Below are positions 22,328 through 33,900 of a stretch of 64,000 nucleotides of DNA, piece by piece; position 1 is the first letter of the stretch, and every line of letters starts with the position of its first letter. The translations under genes and the position numbers were made by a program. The notes beneath the pieces are model-generated. The model was not told the origin of the DNA. It did not search any database and saw only the letters and a list, made by a program, of their open reading frames with translations. Source of the stretch: Serripes groenlandicus (Eukaryota > Mollusca > Bivalvia > Cardiida > Cardiidae); contig JASEVX010000003.1 in the NCBI GenBank assembly GCA_031761405.1, forward strand, positions 65,658,022 to 65,722,021. Reading direction: 5' to 3'.

Positions 22328-22882
22328 ATGGCGAACATTCGGGCACCGAAACAATGGTCCTTAACCAAAAACGAAAATATAACGTCTTTCGAAGCTTGGA
22401 GACAAAAGCTCCAGTATACTTTATCTCTGGACCGGAATTTCGCTCCATTTCTCGTTGACGGTTTTGTTTGGCAAAGAAAATCTCACGCCAACCCTCGACG
22501 CGGTTTAGTAGACGATGATGAGACAGTTCCAGAGGCTCAACGACGAACTGCAGACCAGAAAGTTACTCACCTAGAGTTGATGCTTGGGCAGATTGCCAAC
22601 TACTGCCCAATCATCTCTAGAAATACTATTGTCAAAAATTCAACATCTCTATCCGGTATATGGCAATCCGTTAGATTACATTTTGGGTTCCAATCCACTG
22701 GCGCTCACTTCATAGACTTCAACAACATACGCATCGAACAGGGAGAGCGACATGAGGATCTTTACCAAAGACTGAACAGTTTTATTGAAGACAACCTCCT
22801 AAAATCAGACGCAACATACGCCACCATGGCGAGATACCAGAAGCCGATGAAGAAATGTCTCCGTCACTTGAAAATTTCATAG
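22328..22882 (+). pseudogene. gag: outer element gag, N-terminal part
   Basis: Starts [20 protein letters not shown] and encodes a helical capsid-like Gag ([16 protein letters not shown], a [13 protein letters not shown] segment, then [19 protein letters not shown]). After about residue 160 the frame becomes non-homologous, and the true continuation is in the -1 frame from about 22810-22825 on. The overlap with the next ORF is therefore best read as a one-base indel, not as a programmed shift, because no slippery heptamer is evident there. The product would be a structural particle protein. The initiator ATG lies about 150 bases after the primer binding site, which suits a first gene. Confidence 0.75.
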
Positions 22883-23766
22883 TCTTAACATGGCTTCGCT
22901 TAATACATAATGATCTTCCGAATTTGGTTAAACAAAGGTACGGAACAGAACTAAGATCGCAAACTCTCTCCTCATTAAAACCTGAAATATCCCAGGCATT
23001 GGACAGTCTCCTGGATGAGATACATTCGTCAGCAGATGCCAAAATATTACGAACTGCTTACAAAACCCCTCAACGATCAACACGTTTCCCCAACTCAAAA
23101 CATCAATCCAAAATATGTGCCTTGTGCGAACAAGCTGGGCGTCCAAATGTTCAACACTTTCTCAGTTCATGCAAATTCCTACCAGAGGAAGACAGAATGT
23201 TTATGACTCGAGTATGTCAAACCTTTGATGGAAATGTTGAAAACGATGATGAACATGAATATGACAACTCCATGAACCAACTCCACGATTTAGGAAATGA
23301 CAAAACTGACAATGAATACCCTATCGTTACTTCTCGCCGCGTTAGTACAAAAAAGTCACCTCAGATGAAAGTATTTTATAAACATTTTCCTTTACAAGTA
23401 ACATTGGACACAGGAGCTGAAATAAGCATGATCAGAACTTCTGTAGCAGAATATATTGGAGCTATAATTAAGAAAAGTGACCAAAGTGCGCTCCAAGCAG
23501 ATGGGTTAACGCCACTTAATATAGTTGGAGAGACGCGTCTTACCTTATCGAGAGAAAACATGGAGCTGCAGCTAGAAGCACTCGTTGTCAACGAGATGGA
23601 TGTTGACATTCTCGCTGGAATCCCATTTATGATGACTAATGACATATCTGTTAGACCTGCTAAACATCAAATCATCATCGGCGAATCTGTGCATATTTAC
23701 AATGGCCCAACCGTATCCGATTCTACAGGTAATCGAGTTCGGCGTACTCAGGCTGTAACAAAATAG
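22855..23766 (+). pseudogene. outer element gag C-terminus, zinc knuckle and protease, cut by insertion
   Basis: A 303-codon ORF. The first part continues Gag ([18 protein letters not shown]). About residues 88-106 hold an unusually spaced zinc knuckle, CALCEQAGRPNVQHFLSSC (C-x2-C-x9-H-x4-C, against the usual C-x2-C-x4-H-x4-C). The aspartic protease follows, with the active-site triad in LDTGAEISMI (about residue 184) and a flap/C-terminal segment DVDILAGIPFMM. The frame runs into the nested LTR at 23754 and ends 13 bases later. It resumes in the same frame after the target duplication at 30535. The natural N-terminus is in the preceding ORF, so the Met at 22855 is not a true start. Confidence 0.75.
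23749..23753 (+). repeat. target-site duplication CAGGC, left copy
   Basis: CAGGC precedes the inner 5' LTR and is repeated at 30535-30539 after the inner 3' LTR. Five bases is normal for Ty3/gypsy integrases. Confidence 0.9.
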
Positions 23767-25086
23767 ATTTGGCGTGGCCTAAATAAAAGACGGTCAGTTA
23801 GTGCAGGTTGGTCACGTATGGTTTTAACTTATCGCAGGATTGTCAGGGAGATCATTGTTTATGAAGTTATTATCATATACATATGTGATAAGTGATATTA
23901 AGCATATTAAGAGTTCATTTCATGTAAATCCGTTGAGAATTAAGGAATTGACGGGTTTAAAAACGGTAATTACGTTAAACTATGTTGCTATTTTCATTTG
24001 GCCTATAAATGTATTGAAACTAGTTGTTGATTGTGAATTACGATTTGCACGGGAATTTTGCCTGTCATCAGGAGACCCAGGGGTTGATGGGTGCTATATA
24101 GCTTACTCAAACATTTGTTTTGACCGTCAGTATCATAGGAGTCGCCAGAGGGTTTTCACTCGTTATAGTGAGAGGTAGTTGATGTGACCAATTCACACGG
24201 CATATGGGTATGTAAATTCTTAGTTATTGTGCAAAGGGGTTTTCGGCATAATTAAGGAATGGAATCTGTGCAAATTTACAATGTTAGGGATTGAGATAAT
24301 TATTACATGATTGAATTGTTTAGAGAATTTCTGGTTCACGAAGTGAATGTTTTTTACAGAAATTGAGTCCGTTAGGAGCGAGACAATGTGTTATGCTATT
24401 GGGAAAGATATGTTTGTATGAAAAGGATAAGAATGGAAGTGGGAAATGTAAAAGGATATTAGTACAGAGATGAGCTACCATAGGAGTATAAAATGGTAGG
24501 CTGTTAGGTTTACGGAACATTATTGATATTATTGTAAGACATGGTTATTTATTACAATTTTAGCCGTTTTATGTCTATGGCTAGTCCATATCGATAGCCA
24601 GACAACCGAAGGTCCAAACGCAGAAGTTTGAAGAACCAGTGTGTGACGCAGTCCACAACTTAATAAGACGTCGTAACGGGGGACATTAGGAGGAGTGCCG
24701 TCATAGGACGTGTAGAACCATATATCCACAGTTGTGTGGCTTGTCGATCCCGGAATCCAAGGATATACGCGACGCAATGAATATAAGTACAACGACTCGG
24801 TGAAGTCGGGAAACGGATACAGTTGGATGTGAAGGACAACGTGTATGAACATTCCAAATACAGGGTACAGTAACGGAAGTGATGGGACAGTTAAGTGATT
24901 TGGGTGAAAGTGCGGATGAGAGTGCGTGAGTAGTTCTTTTGTTTATAGCCTCTCGATTTGTCAGGAAAGTTGATTATTCAAAAATTGTATATATTTCATA
25001 ACTGTAAATTAAACATATATTTTTATTCAACCATCGGCGTTCAATTCTACTTTAGTGAGTTGTCGACCCTTGACCATCTTGTGACA
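23754..25086 (+). repeat. 5' LTR of inner element
   Basis: 1333 bp, from TGTAAC to GTGACA. It differs from the 3' LTR at two places only: one extra G (GTGCGGATGAG versus GTGCGATGAG) and T/C in GGAGTATAAA versus GGAGCATAAA. ORFs of 60-112 codons inside it appear in both copies and are not supported as genes. Confidence 0.95.
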
Positions 25087-25088
25087 AA

Positions 25089-25104
25089 TGGTGTCAGAAG
25101 TGGG
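25089..25104 (+). promoter_or_regulatory. primer binding site, tRNA-Leu type
   Basis: TGGTGTCAGAAGTGGG starts two bases after the LTR. It is fully complementary over 16 bases to the 3' end of animal tRNA-Leu (CAA type, ending CCCACTTCTGACACCA). Confidence 0.8.
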
Positions 25105-25502
25105 ATGATTCGCTCGATGTATCGAGGCGGCAACGAACTAGGGTAGAATTGGATAGGTTAATTGTAACTCTGCAGATATTCCTTCATTACATTCATTTTT
25201 TACTGGCAATTGTACAGTGCATTTTACACTTGATACAAATAGCTTATGATTTATACATGGGTTTTAAGTTAATTTTTTTTTTTGGTTATTCCCTGTGATG
25301 AGACACAGCGGCGCTGCCATAAGCGTTTCTGCAGTAAAGCGTGGAGTCTGAGGGATAGAAGGGGTGTGCTTTAAAAGTGTTAAGACTGATATCTGAACAT
25401 TATAAATAGATTTAGGGTCGTGCATAGCGAGTCTCGGAAGTGAATTATACCGTACAGGATATGCAGAGAATTCAAATATAGATTTGAAGTCCAATGAAGT
25501 GT

Positions 25503-25590
25503 AGTTATTATTAACTTAGATTGTAGTTTATTAACTTAGATTGTAGTTTATTAACTTAGATTGTAGTTTATTAACTTAGATTGTAGGTTA
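25503..25590. repeat. 20-bp tandem repeat in the inner element leader
   Basis: Just over four copies of TTATTAACTTAGATTGTAGT with almost no change, between the primer binding site and gag. Confidence 0.9.
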
Positions 25591-25633
25591 TTAAGTTTTG
25601 ATATAGGGTTAGCGTATCGTACTATTGATAATC

Positions 25634-26197
25634 ATGACTAGTATGAAGGAGTTGATAGAGTTGGGCAAGGAGTTCGGTCATGAAGGTGAGAATCTTCAAA
25701 AGTTCGTTCAAGATGAACAAGCAAAGGAACGAGAACATAGACTGAGAGATCGTGAATTTGAGAAAGAAGCCGAGAGAGAGAAAGAAGAGCTGAGGGATCG
25801 GGAGCATAGGAGAGCATTGGAGTTAGTTCAATTAGAACATCAGCAGGCGATGGAGTTGGCCAAACAGGGAGTAGGTAAGTCTTTTATTAAAGATCATAAA
25901 ATCAAAGGACCGAAATTACCATGGTTTGACGAGGATAAGGATAATATGGACAGTTATCTATCCAGGTTTGAGCGATATGCAGAAGCACAAGGTTGGAAAA
26001 ATGATCAGTGGTCATTACATCTTAGTGCATTATTGAAAGGTAAGGCGTTAGATGTTTATTCGAGATTACCTGCAGAGGACGCTTTGGACTATATTAAGTT
26101 AAAGTCAGCATTATTGCAACGTTTTGAGTTAACTGAAGAAGGGTTTAGAAAACGGTTCAAAGTAGCTAAACCAGAAACGGGAGAGACGTTTGTTTAG
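25634..26197 (+). pseudogene. gag: inner element gag, interrupted by one stop
   Basis: The likely start is the ATG at 25634 (MTSMKELIELGKEFG); the upstream ATG at 25625 is less convincing. Residues about 25-75 are a charged coiled coil (EREHRLRDREFEKEAERE). A capsid-like domain follows: KLPWFDEDKDNMDSYLSRFE, then LLKGKALDVYSRLPAEDALD and RFELTEEGFRKRF. An in-frame TAG at 26195-26197 ends the ORF, and Gag homology continues at once in the same frame at 26213 (NYLERWLELGKI, DLLxREQ-like DFLLRDQLLSIC). This is a single nonsense change, or less likely a readthrough stop. The wording closely matches Gag of Gmr1-like elements known from fish and marine invertebrates. Confidence 0.8.
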
Positions 26198-26212
26198 TAC
26201 TTACGGAGATCA

Positions 26213-28966
26213 ATGAATTATCTCGAACGTTGGTTGGAATTAGGAAAGATAGTAAAATCGTACGAAGGCGTCATTGATTTTTTGTTACGAGATCAGTTGT
26301 TGTCAATTTGCAATAAGGACTTGTATTTATTTTTGAAAGAAAAGATGTTTACAGATGGTAATGAGATGGCGGTACAGGCGGATCTATTTGCTGAAGCAAG
26401 AGGTGGGTGTAGGAATGTTGTTTTAAGTGGAAATAATAAAGAAAAGGATCAGGTTGCTAGAGGGTTTAGGTCCGATACAGGACAACGACAGGGTTCCAGT
26501 ACGCAGAAGGCAGGTAATTCTTTCACTAATTGGAAATGTAGCTATTGTGGTGGTAATCACAGATCGGACGATTGTGGGAAAAGGGGTAGTAGGCATAGTA
26601 TGGCTGCTGTCGACGATACTGGTGGACGATTTACATCGGGTGGAGATACTAGGAATGCAAGTACTGGTCCATTTGAAAGGTATAGCCACAATCAGGGTAA
26701 CCAATATTTCAAAGGAAGAGGAAAGCCTCGAGGTCTGTATCGTGGGGGATTAAAGCGAACAGCCAGTTCTAGTTGCATATATTTGTGTAACGATAGTTCG
26801 GAACAGCTAGGTGCATGTATGGAAAGGAATTGTCCTACCAAGGAAGGCACAGTTAACGGAGTAAGAGTAAACATGATGAGAGACACGGGTGCCACGTGCG
26901 TAGTTGTAAGGAAGCGGTTAGTACAGGAACACCAGTTCTTAGGTAAGGAAAGATGTTGCAAATATAACGATGGATCTGAGCATTATTTTCCGGTAGCAAT
27001 GATAGAGGTGAAGACTCCATATTATGAGGGTACAACGGAGGCGTTATGTATAGACACTCCACTCTATGATTTAGTTGTAGGTAACATTACAGGCGCGAAA
27101 TATCCGGAACCCGGAGATGTATCAAATGCAATGCAGACTCGGTCGCAAACAGAACAAAATCCTAAACCATACAGGAAATTACATGTTCCAGGTAAGATTT
27201 TAGATATATCGCAAGCAGAATACCGCGACCTGCAGATGGCAGATGAAACTCTGTCGAAGACGAGAGAAAAGGCGAATGAAAACACTTTTCATAATTGTAA
27301 AGGGGGCGGACAGGTAAGGTATCTGTTTAAGAACAAATTATTGTATAGGGAATTTGAATTTCCTAATCGGAAGCAGTCTTATCAGTTAGTTGTTCCTAAG
27401 ACGTGTCGGGAAGCGGTGTTAAAGATAGCACATGAGTCATTGATGGCAGGGCATTTAGGTATACGGAAAACTAGGGACAGAGCATTAGCAGAGTTCTATT
27501 GGCCAGGGGTTTGTTCGGAAGTCAGTCGGTATTGTAGATCATGCGATATATGTCAACGAACGATGCCAAAAGGTAAGGTTCAAAAAGTACCATTAGGAGA
27601 GATGCCATTAATAGAAACGCCTTTTAAGCGTGTAGCAGTTGATTTAGTAGGACCAATCGAACCAATGACAGACAGGAAAAACAGGTACATTTTAGTCATG
27701 GTAGATTATGCTACAAGGTATCCGGAAGCCGTTGCTTTACCAGGGATTGAGACTGAACGAGTAGCGGAAGCATTGGTCGATATGTTCAGTAGACTAGGAA
27801 TACCGGAGGAGATGTTGACGGACATGGGATCACAGTTCACATCTAAGATGATGGCTGAGGTAAGTAGACTTTTATCCTTACGTCAGTTGACTACAACGCC
27901 ATACCACCCAATGTGTAACGGATTGGTGGAAAAGTTTAATGGAACATTGAAACGGATGATTAAGCGTATGTGTAGCGAGAGGCCCAAGGATTGGGATAAG
28001 TACATTAATGCTGCGTTATTTGCGTATAGGGAAGTGCCACAGGAAAGTCTGGGGTTTTCCCCATTTGAATTACTCTATGGCCGGACGGTCAGAGGACCGT
28101 TGAGCATTTTGAAAGAGTTATGGTCTGGCGAGGTCAATGATGTTGAAGTGAAATTGACATACCAGTACGTAATAGATTTACGTGAGCGACTCGAAGAGAC
28201 ATGTAAGATGGCACAGGATGAGTTAAGTAAGGCAAAGTCTAGACAGAAGATATACTATAACAAACGGGCAAAGGACAGAAGTTTCCCGATAGGTGCCAAG
28301 GTTCTGGTATTACTTCCGGTAAGTCATAATAAACTATTATTGCAGTGGAAGGGTCCATTTGAGGTGATCAAGGTGATGAATAAGGTAGATTATAGAATTA
28401 ATATGAAGGGTAAGGAAAAGACATTTCATGCCAATATGTTGAAACAGTACAATGAGCGAAGTGCTGATGACGGTAGTAGTGATAAAGGTATATTAGCAGT
28501 TGTTTGTTCTGCAGTTATTGAAGATAGTGAAGATCGGAAATTAGATAATGCAGACGTAGATTGGGTAGATGAGAAGATACCTTTAGAGTGTCTTTCTAGA
28601 GTAGGTAACGAGTCTAAAAAAGATGTAGACGTTTGTAAAGAGTTGTCTCCTGAACAGAGGGAGCAGGTTGACATGGTTTTGGAAGAGTTCGCCGATGTTT
28701 TGACAGACATACCGGGAACTACTTCACTTGTTGAACATGATATTAAATTAAATACATCAGAACCCATCAGGTTCAAGGGTTATCCTATTCCATACCAGTC
28801 GGTGGCGACAGTAAAGGAAGAGGTCAGTAAGATGTTAGAGTTAGGAGTCATAGAGCATTCTAATGCATCGTTTTCGAGTCCTATAGTATTTGTTAGGAAG
28901 AAGGACGGCAAAATTCGGTTTTGTATAGGATTAGCATTAGAGCGATTCCAGGTAGAGAAAATGTAG
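26213..28966 (+). pseudogene. pol: inner element gag C-terminus, protease, integrase and truncated RT
   Basis: A 917-codon ORF in the gag frame. In order: Gag tail; zinc knuckle CSYCGGNHRSDDC (about 108-120); protease with RDTGATCVVV (about 224) and DLVVGNITGA; integrase zinc domain HESLMAGH...CRSCDIC (about 406-445); integrase core with Asp in AVDLVGP (about 475), Asp in LTDMGSQF (about 535) and Glu in NGLVEKFNG (about 571); GPF module (QWKGPFEVIKV, about 713); a linker with LSPEQREQVDMVLEEFADVL; and the first RT block (PYQSVATVKEEVSKMLELGV, then FVRKKDGKIRFCI). After RFCI the sequence jumps to non-RT residues and a stop. Catalytic RT motifs and RNase H are missing, so the copy cannot reverse-transcribe itself. 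Confidence 0.88.
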
Positions 28967-29022
28967 GGGCAGATTATTTAAGTAGAGTAAACAGTCAAGT
29001 AAAGGAATCAGAAAACAGTTAG
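28945..29022 (+). pseudogene. remnant of RNase H/pol C-terminus after the deletion
   Basis: In another frame just after the truncated RT, the sequence reads IPGRENVGADYLSRVNSQ, the hallmark end of Ty3/gypsy RNase H (xGxxNxxADxLSR). It shows that the interval between RT block 1 and the pol C-terminus was removed with a junction near 28926-28944, and that the join changed frame. Confidence 0.8.
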
Positions 29023-29186
29023 TGAAATGAGTATTTCAGGCACACATTGGAGTCATGACAGCTGTGTAATCGTGTATATATATATCAGGAATGCAATACT
29101 AAGGGAAATTAAGATACGGGTTGTAAATAGTACAGGGAACGAACCTGGTGTATTTTGTTAAATAGACAAAGTGTAACCACTTTATC

Positions 29187-29202
29187 CTTGGGGGGAACGT
29201 GT
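29187..29202 (+). promoter_or_regulatory. polypurine tract of inner element
   Basis: TTGGGGGGAACGTGT lies directly before the 3' LTR; the G6AA core is the likely plus-strand primer. Confidence 0.6.
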
Positions 29203-30534
29203 TGTAACAAAATAGATTTGGCGTGGCCTAAATAAAAGACGGTCAGTTAGTGCAGGTTGGTCACGTATGGTTTTAACTTATCGCAGGATTGTCAGGGAGA
29301 TCATTGTTTATGAAGTTATTATCATATACATATGTGATAAGTGATATTAAGCATATTAAGAGTTCATTTCATGTAAATCCGTTGAGAATTAAGGAATTGA
29401 CGGGTTTAAAAACGGTAATTACGTTAAACTATGTTGCTATTTTCATTTGGCCTATAAATGTATTGAAACTAGTTGTTGATTGTGAATTACGATTTGCACG
29501 GGAATTTTGCCTGTCATCAGGAGACCCAGGGGTTGATGGGTGCTATATAGCTTACTCAAACATTTGTTTTGACCGTCAGTATCATAGGAGTCGCCAGAGG
29601 GTTTTCACTCGTTATAGTGAGAGGTAGTTGATGTGACCAATTCACACGGCATATGGGTATGTAAATTCTTAGTTATTGTGCAAAGGGGTTTTCGGCATAA
29701 TTAAGGAATGGAATCTGTGCAAATTTACAATGTTAGGGATTGAGATAATTATTACATGATTGAATTGTTTAGAGAATTTCTGGTTCACGAAGTGAATGTT
29801 TTTTACAGAAATTGAGTCCGTTAGGAGCGAGACAATGTGTTATGCTATTGGGAAAGATATGTTTGTATGAAAAGGATAAGAATGGAAGTGGGAAATGTAA
29901 AAGGATATTAGTACAGAGATGAGCTACCATAGGAGCATAAAATGGTAGGCTGTTAGGTTTACGGAACATTATTGATATTATTGTAAGACATGGTTATTTA
30001 TTACAATTTTAGCCGTTTTATGTCTATGGCTAGTCCATATCGATAGCCAGACAACCGAAGGTCCAAACGCAGAAGTTTGAAGAACCAGTGTGTGACGCAG
30101 TCCACAACTTAATAAGACGTCGTAACGGGGGACATTAGGAGGAGTGCCGTCATAGGACGTGTAGAACCATATATCCACAGTTGTGTGGCTTGTCGATCCC
30201 GGAATCCAAGGATATACGCGACGCAATGAATATAAGTACAACGACTCGGTGAAGTCGGGAAACGGATACAGTTGGATGTGAAGGACAACGTGTATGAACA
30301 TTCCAAATACAGGGTACAGTAACGGAAGTGATGGGACAGTTAAGTGATTTGGGTGAAAGTGCGATGAGAGTGCGTGAGTAGTTCTTTTGTTTATAGCCTC
30401 TCGATTTGTCAGGAAAGTTGATTATTCAAAAATTGTATATATTTCATAACTGTAAATTAAACATATATTTTTATTCAACCATCGGCGTTCAATTCTACTT
30501 TAGTGAGTTGTCGACCCTTGACCATCTTGTGACA
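29203..30534 (+). repeat. 3' LTR of inner element
   Basis: 1332 bp, matching 23754-25086 except for two differences; followed by CAGGC, the right target duplication (30535-30539). Confidence 0.95.
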
Positions 30535-30924
30535 CAGGCTTATGTCTTAAGATCAGGAACTTCTTCCACGGTTTGGCCTGGGAACTACATAGAAATTGAT
30601 GTTGATAATGAAATTGACCCAGAAACTACTCTCGCCATAGAGCCACGCAAAGATTGTACAAAACTATCCCAAAACTGGCCACTTCCACACATCACCGAAG
30701 TAATTGGTGGTAAAGTTAGGTTAGTAAATGACACTCAAGAACCTCAGGTTCTCAAGAAAAATGAACATTTTTGCCAGGTGCGCTACACCGTTCAGCCAGA
30801 TTTGAACATAGATTTGCAGATCCCCATCTCCGAAAAGGTCACTAAATCAGACAAGTTCACGTTGAACTCAGACACTGTAGTACTCGACCCAGACAATGTA
30901 TTAACAGATAATGTAAGAAAATAA
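30535..30924 (+). pseudogene. outer element linker between protease and RT
   Basis: After the right-hand target duplication the outer frame resumes and stays open to a TAA at 30922-30924. The segment contains YIEIDVDNEIDPETTLAIEP-type sequence and KNEHFCQVRY and is probably a beta-rich linker, with no catalytic motif seen. A second in-frame stop, TAG, lies at 30943-30945, and the same frame is then open into the ORF starting at 30991. Two nonsense changes therefore separate it from pol. A 172-codon ORF starting inside the inner LTR at 30406 is a chance fusion of LTR and outer-element sequence. Confidence 0.7.
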
Positions 30925-30990
30925 TTTAATAACACATTGCGCTAGTTTGACGAAGTTTTTGATGCAACCATAACGGGTTATAACGGCGCT

Positions 30991-33900
30991 ATGGGCCCCT
31001 TCGAAGCAAATGTCAACATGGGCTCAATGCAACCCCCCCAAAGAAAGGGCAGGGTACCTCAATATTCTAGAGACAAGCTTGTCGAGTTACAACAAAAATT
31101 TGATGAGCTTGAAAGTCAAGGCGTGTTTCAACGACCAGAGGATATCGGTATTACAGCAGAATACCTTAACCCATCCCTCCTTGTAAAGAAACCTAAAGGC
31201 GGTTTTCGACTTGTGACTGCATTTGCGGATGTTGGGCGGTATAGCAAACCTCAGCCTTCATTGATGCCCGATGTGGACTCGACACTGCGCAGCATCGCAC
31301 AATGGAAATACATCATTGTATCAGATCTTACAAGCGCATTTTACCAAATACCGCTAGCGAAGTCCTCAATGAAGTATTGTGGGGTAGCAACACCGTTTCG
31401 CGGAGTAAGAGTTTATTCGAGATGTGCTATGGGAATGCCGGGATCAGAAACCGCCCTTGAAGAACTCATGTGTCGGGTGCTTGGTGATTGCCTTCAAGAC
31501 GGTATCGTAGCAAAGCTAGCAGATGATTTATACTGTGGTGCTGACTCACCTGAACAGCTGCTAGCAAATTGGAAACGCGTACTTCGAGCATTAAAGCAAG
31601 CTAATCTACGATTGTCACCTACCAAGACTATTATCTGTCCAAAATCGACAACCATCCTTGGATGGATTTGGTCACAAGGAAGTCTAACTGCCAGCCATCA
31701 CAGGATTGCGGTTTTATCAAACTGTCCACCTCCAGATACTGTACGTGGCTTGAGGTCCTTTATAGGCGCTTACAAAGTACTTGGCCGTGTTTTACAGAGA
31801 TGTTCACAGTTATTATCTCCATTAGACAACGCGATAGCTGGCCAGCAGTCAAATGACAAAGTAGTTTGGACTGATAACTTGTACAAACATTTCTCCGATG
31901 CACAAATGGCCCTGGCTACTCACAAATCTATTATTCTGCCTAGACCTTCAGACCAATTGTGGATAGTCACTGATGGCTCTGTCACCAAACATGGAATCGG
32001 GGCGACATTATATGTAACGCGGAAAGATAAATTACAGCTAGCTGGGTTTTTCAGTGCAAAATTGAGAAAACATCAGGTGACTTGGCTACCTTGCGAGATA
32101 GAGGCATTGTGTATCGCAGCCGCAGTAAAGCATTTTAGTCCATTCATCATTCAATCAAAACTCCAAGCATGTGTTTTAACTGACAGCCAGCCATGTGTTC
32201 AATCCATAGAAAAGCTGTGTCGCGGAGAGTTCTCAGCCAGTCCACGTGTCACGTCATTCTTATCCACTGTCAGTAGATATCAAGTAAATGTTAGACATCT
32301 TGCAGGCTCTGCAAATGTTCCGTCAGATTTCTCTAATCGAAATGCACCAGACTGCAATGAACCACGATGTCAGATCTGCTGTTTTATTATACAAACCGAA
32401 GACTCAGTTGTAAGGTCAATAAATGTCCAAGATATCGTTGATAATATGACACGTCTACCATTTACTACTAGATCTGCATGGACCGACATTCAGTCAGATT
32501 GCCCAGATCTTCGTCGCACACATGCCCACCTTAAACAAGGCACTCGGCCTTCAAAGAAACTTACCAACATCAAAGATATAAAGAGATATCTAAACGTTGT
32601 TTCCATTGCCAAAGACGGTGTTTTAATTGTGCGCCGTAATGATCCGCTTTTACCATCTACAGAGGCTATTGTGGTTCCGCGCCCCGTGCTCGATGGTCTT
32701 GCAACAGCACTTCATATTAAATTAGACCACCCAACCAATCATCAACTTCAGCTGGTAATGAAACGACACTTTTATGGACTAGATATGAATAAAGTAATAA
32801 GTCGAGTAAGCGAATCGTGTCACATTTGTGCCTCCTTACAAAAGTTTCCGAAAACCATAATCAAACAGTCATCAGAAGATCCTCCCGAAATGGTCGGCGT
32901 TTCCTTTGCTGCGGACGTTATTAAACGCAATCGACAACTGATACTAGTTCTTCGTGAAACTGTAACCTCGTTTACTACCGCGTGCATCATAAAAGATGAA
33001 AAACGTGACACACTCCGAGATGGCATCGCGTTATTAACTATTGACCTACATCCGTTGGACGGCCCTCATGCAGTAATCAGAGTCGACCCAGCACCGGGAT
33101 TTGTGAGCTTAAGAGATGATGACTTGCTAAAAAAACTTCGTATTTCTATTGAGATTGGCCGTGTAAAAAACATTAACAAAAATCCTGTTGCTGAAAGAGC
33201 CATTGGAGAACTTGGAGAAGAGATTCTCCGCCAAGAACCCGGAGGAGGACCAGTCTCAGACCTTCAATTGGCAATTGCTATCGCGCGCTTAAACTCGCGT
33301 ATCCGTAAAAGGGGATTGTCCGCCAGAGAATCGTGGACACAACGAAGTCAATTCACCTATGATCAGCTACCAGTGTCAGATAGAGACATAATCATTAACC
33401 AACATAGACAGAGAATAAAGAATCACCCAAAGAGTGAGCTCTCTAAAGCCAAAAATGACATGACCCTTAAACAATCTCAGATTACGGTTGGTGACTCAGT
33501 GTATGTATATTCTGATCGCGACAAATCCAAGGCTCGTAGCCGCTATTTAGTAGTCTCAGTTGATGGGGAATGGTGTTTCATAAAAAAGTTCTCGGGCAAC
33601 CAGCTACGCGCTACGTCATATAAAATAAAAACTTCTGAATGTTTTCGAGTCCCATGTGACATGCCTTCTTTACAAACTCAAAACATCGACTTAAACGATA
33701 GTGACGATGATAATGACATCCGCGCCCCAACTGATTATCATCCACCTGCTCCAGTTGATATACCAGTCAAATTATCTCTACCCGCTGAAACTATTGATAC
33801 GCATGTTTTACATTCAAACCAAGACGACTATCCGATTCTCCTGGGAGAGTTTATAAGTGACAATGACAGCACTAATAGTTCAGTTCAATTTGATCGCAAC

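Larger units (their letters stand above)
23754..30534 (+). mobile_element. inner Ty3/gypsy element of Gmr1-like domain order, internally deleted
   Basis: A complete insertion of 6781 bp with long LTRs, a 5-bp target duplication, tRNA-Leu primer site, a 20-bp tandem repeat in the leader, gag, and a pol reading frame in the order zinc knuckle, protease, integrase, then reverse transcriptase. Integrase before RT is the Ty1/copia-like order, known among Ty3/gypsy elements from Gmr1-like elements first described in deuterostomes. The RT/RNase H region is deleted to remnants. It inserted in the same orientation as the outer element, into its protease-RT interval. Confidence 0.92.

Noticed and set aside
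22810..22882. Programmed -1 frameshift between outer-element gag and protease ORFs
   Set aside because: No slippery heptamer or obvious pseudoknot is visible, and Gag homology itself changes frame before the overlap, which fits an ordinary indel.
23840..24178. 112-codon ORF, duplicated at 29289-29627, as a gene
   Set aside because: It lies wholly in the LTRs of the inner element, shows no recognisable domain, and duplication is explained by the LTR pair.
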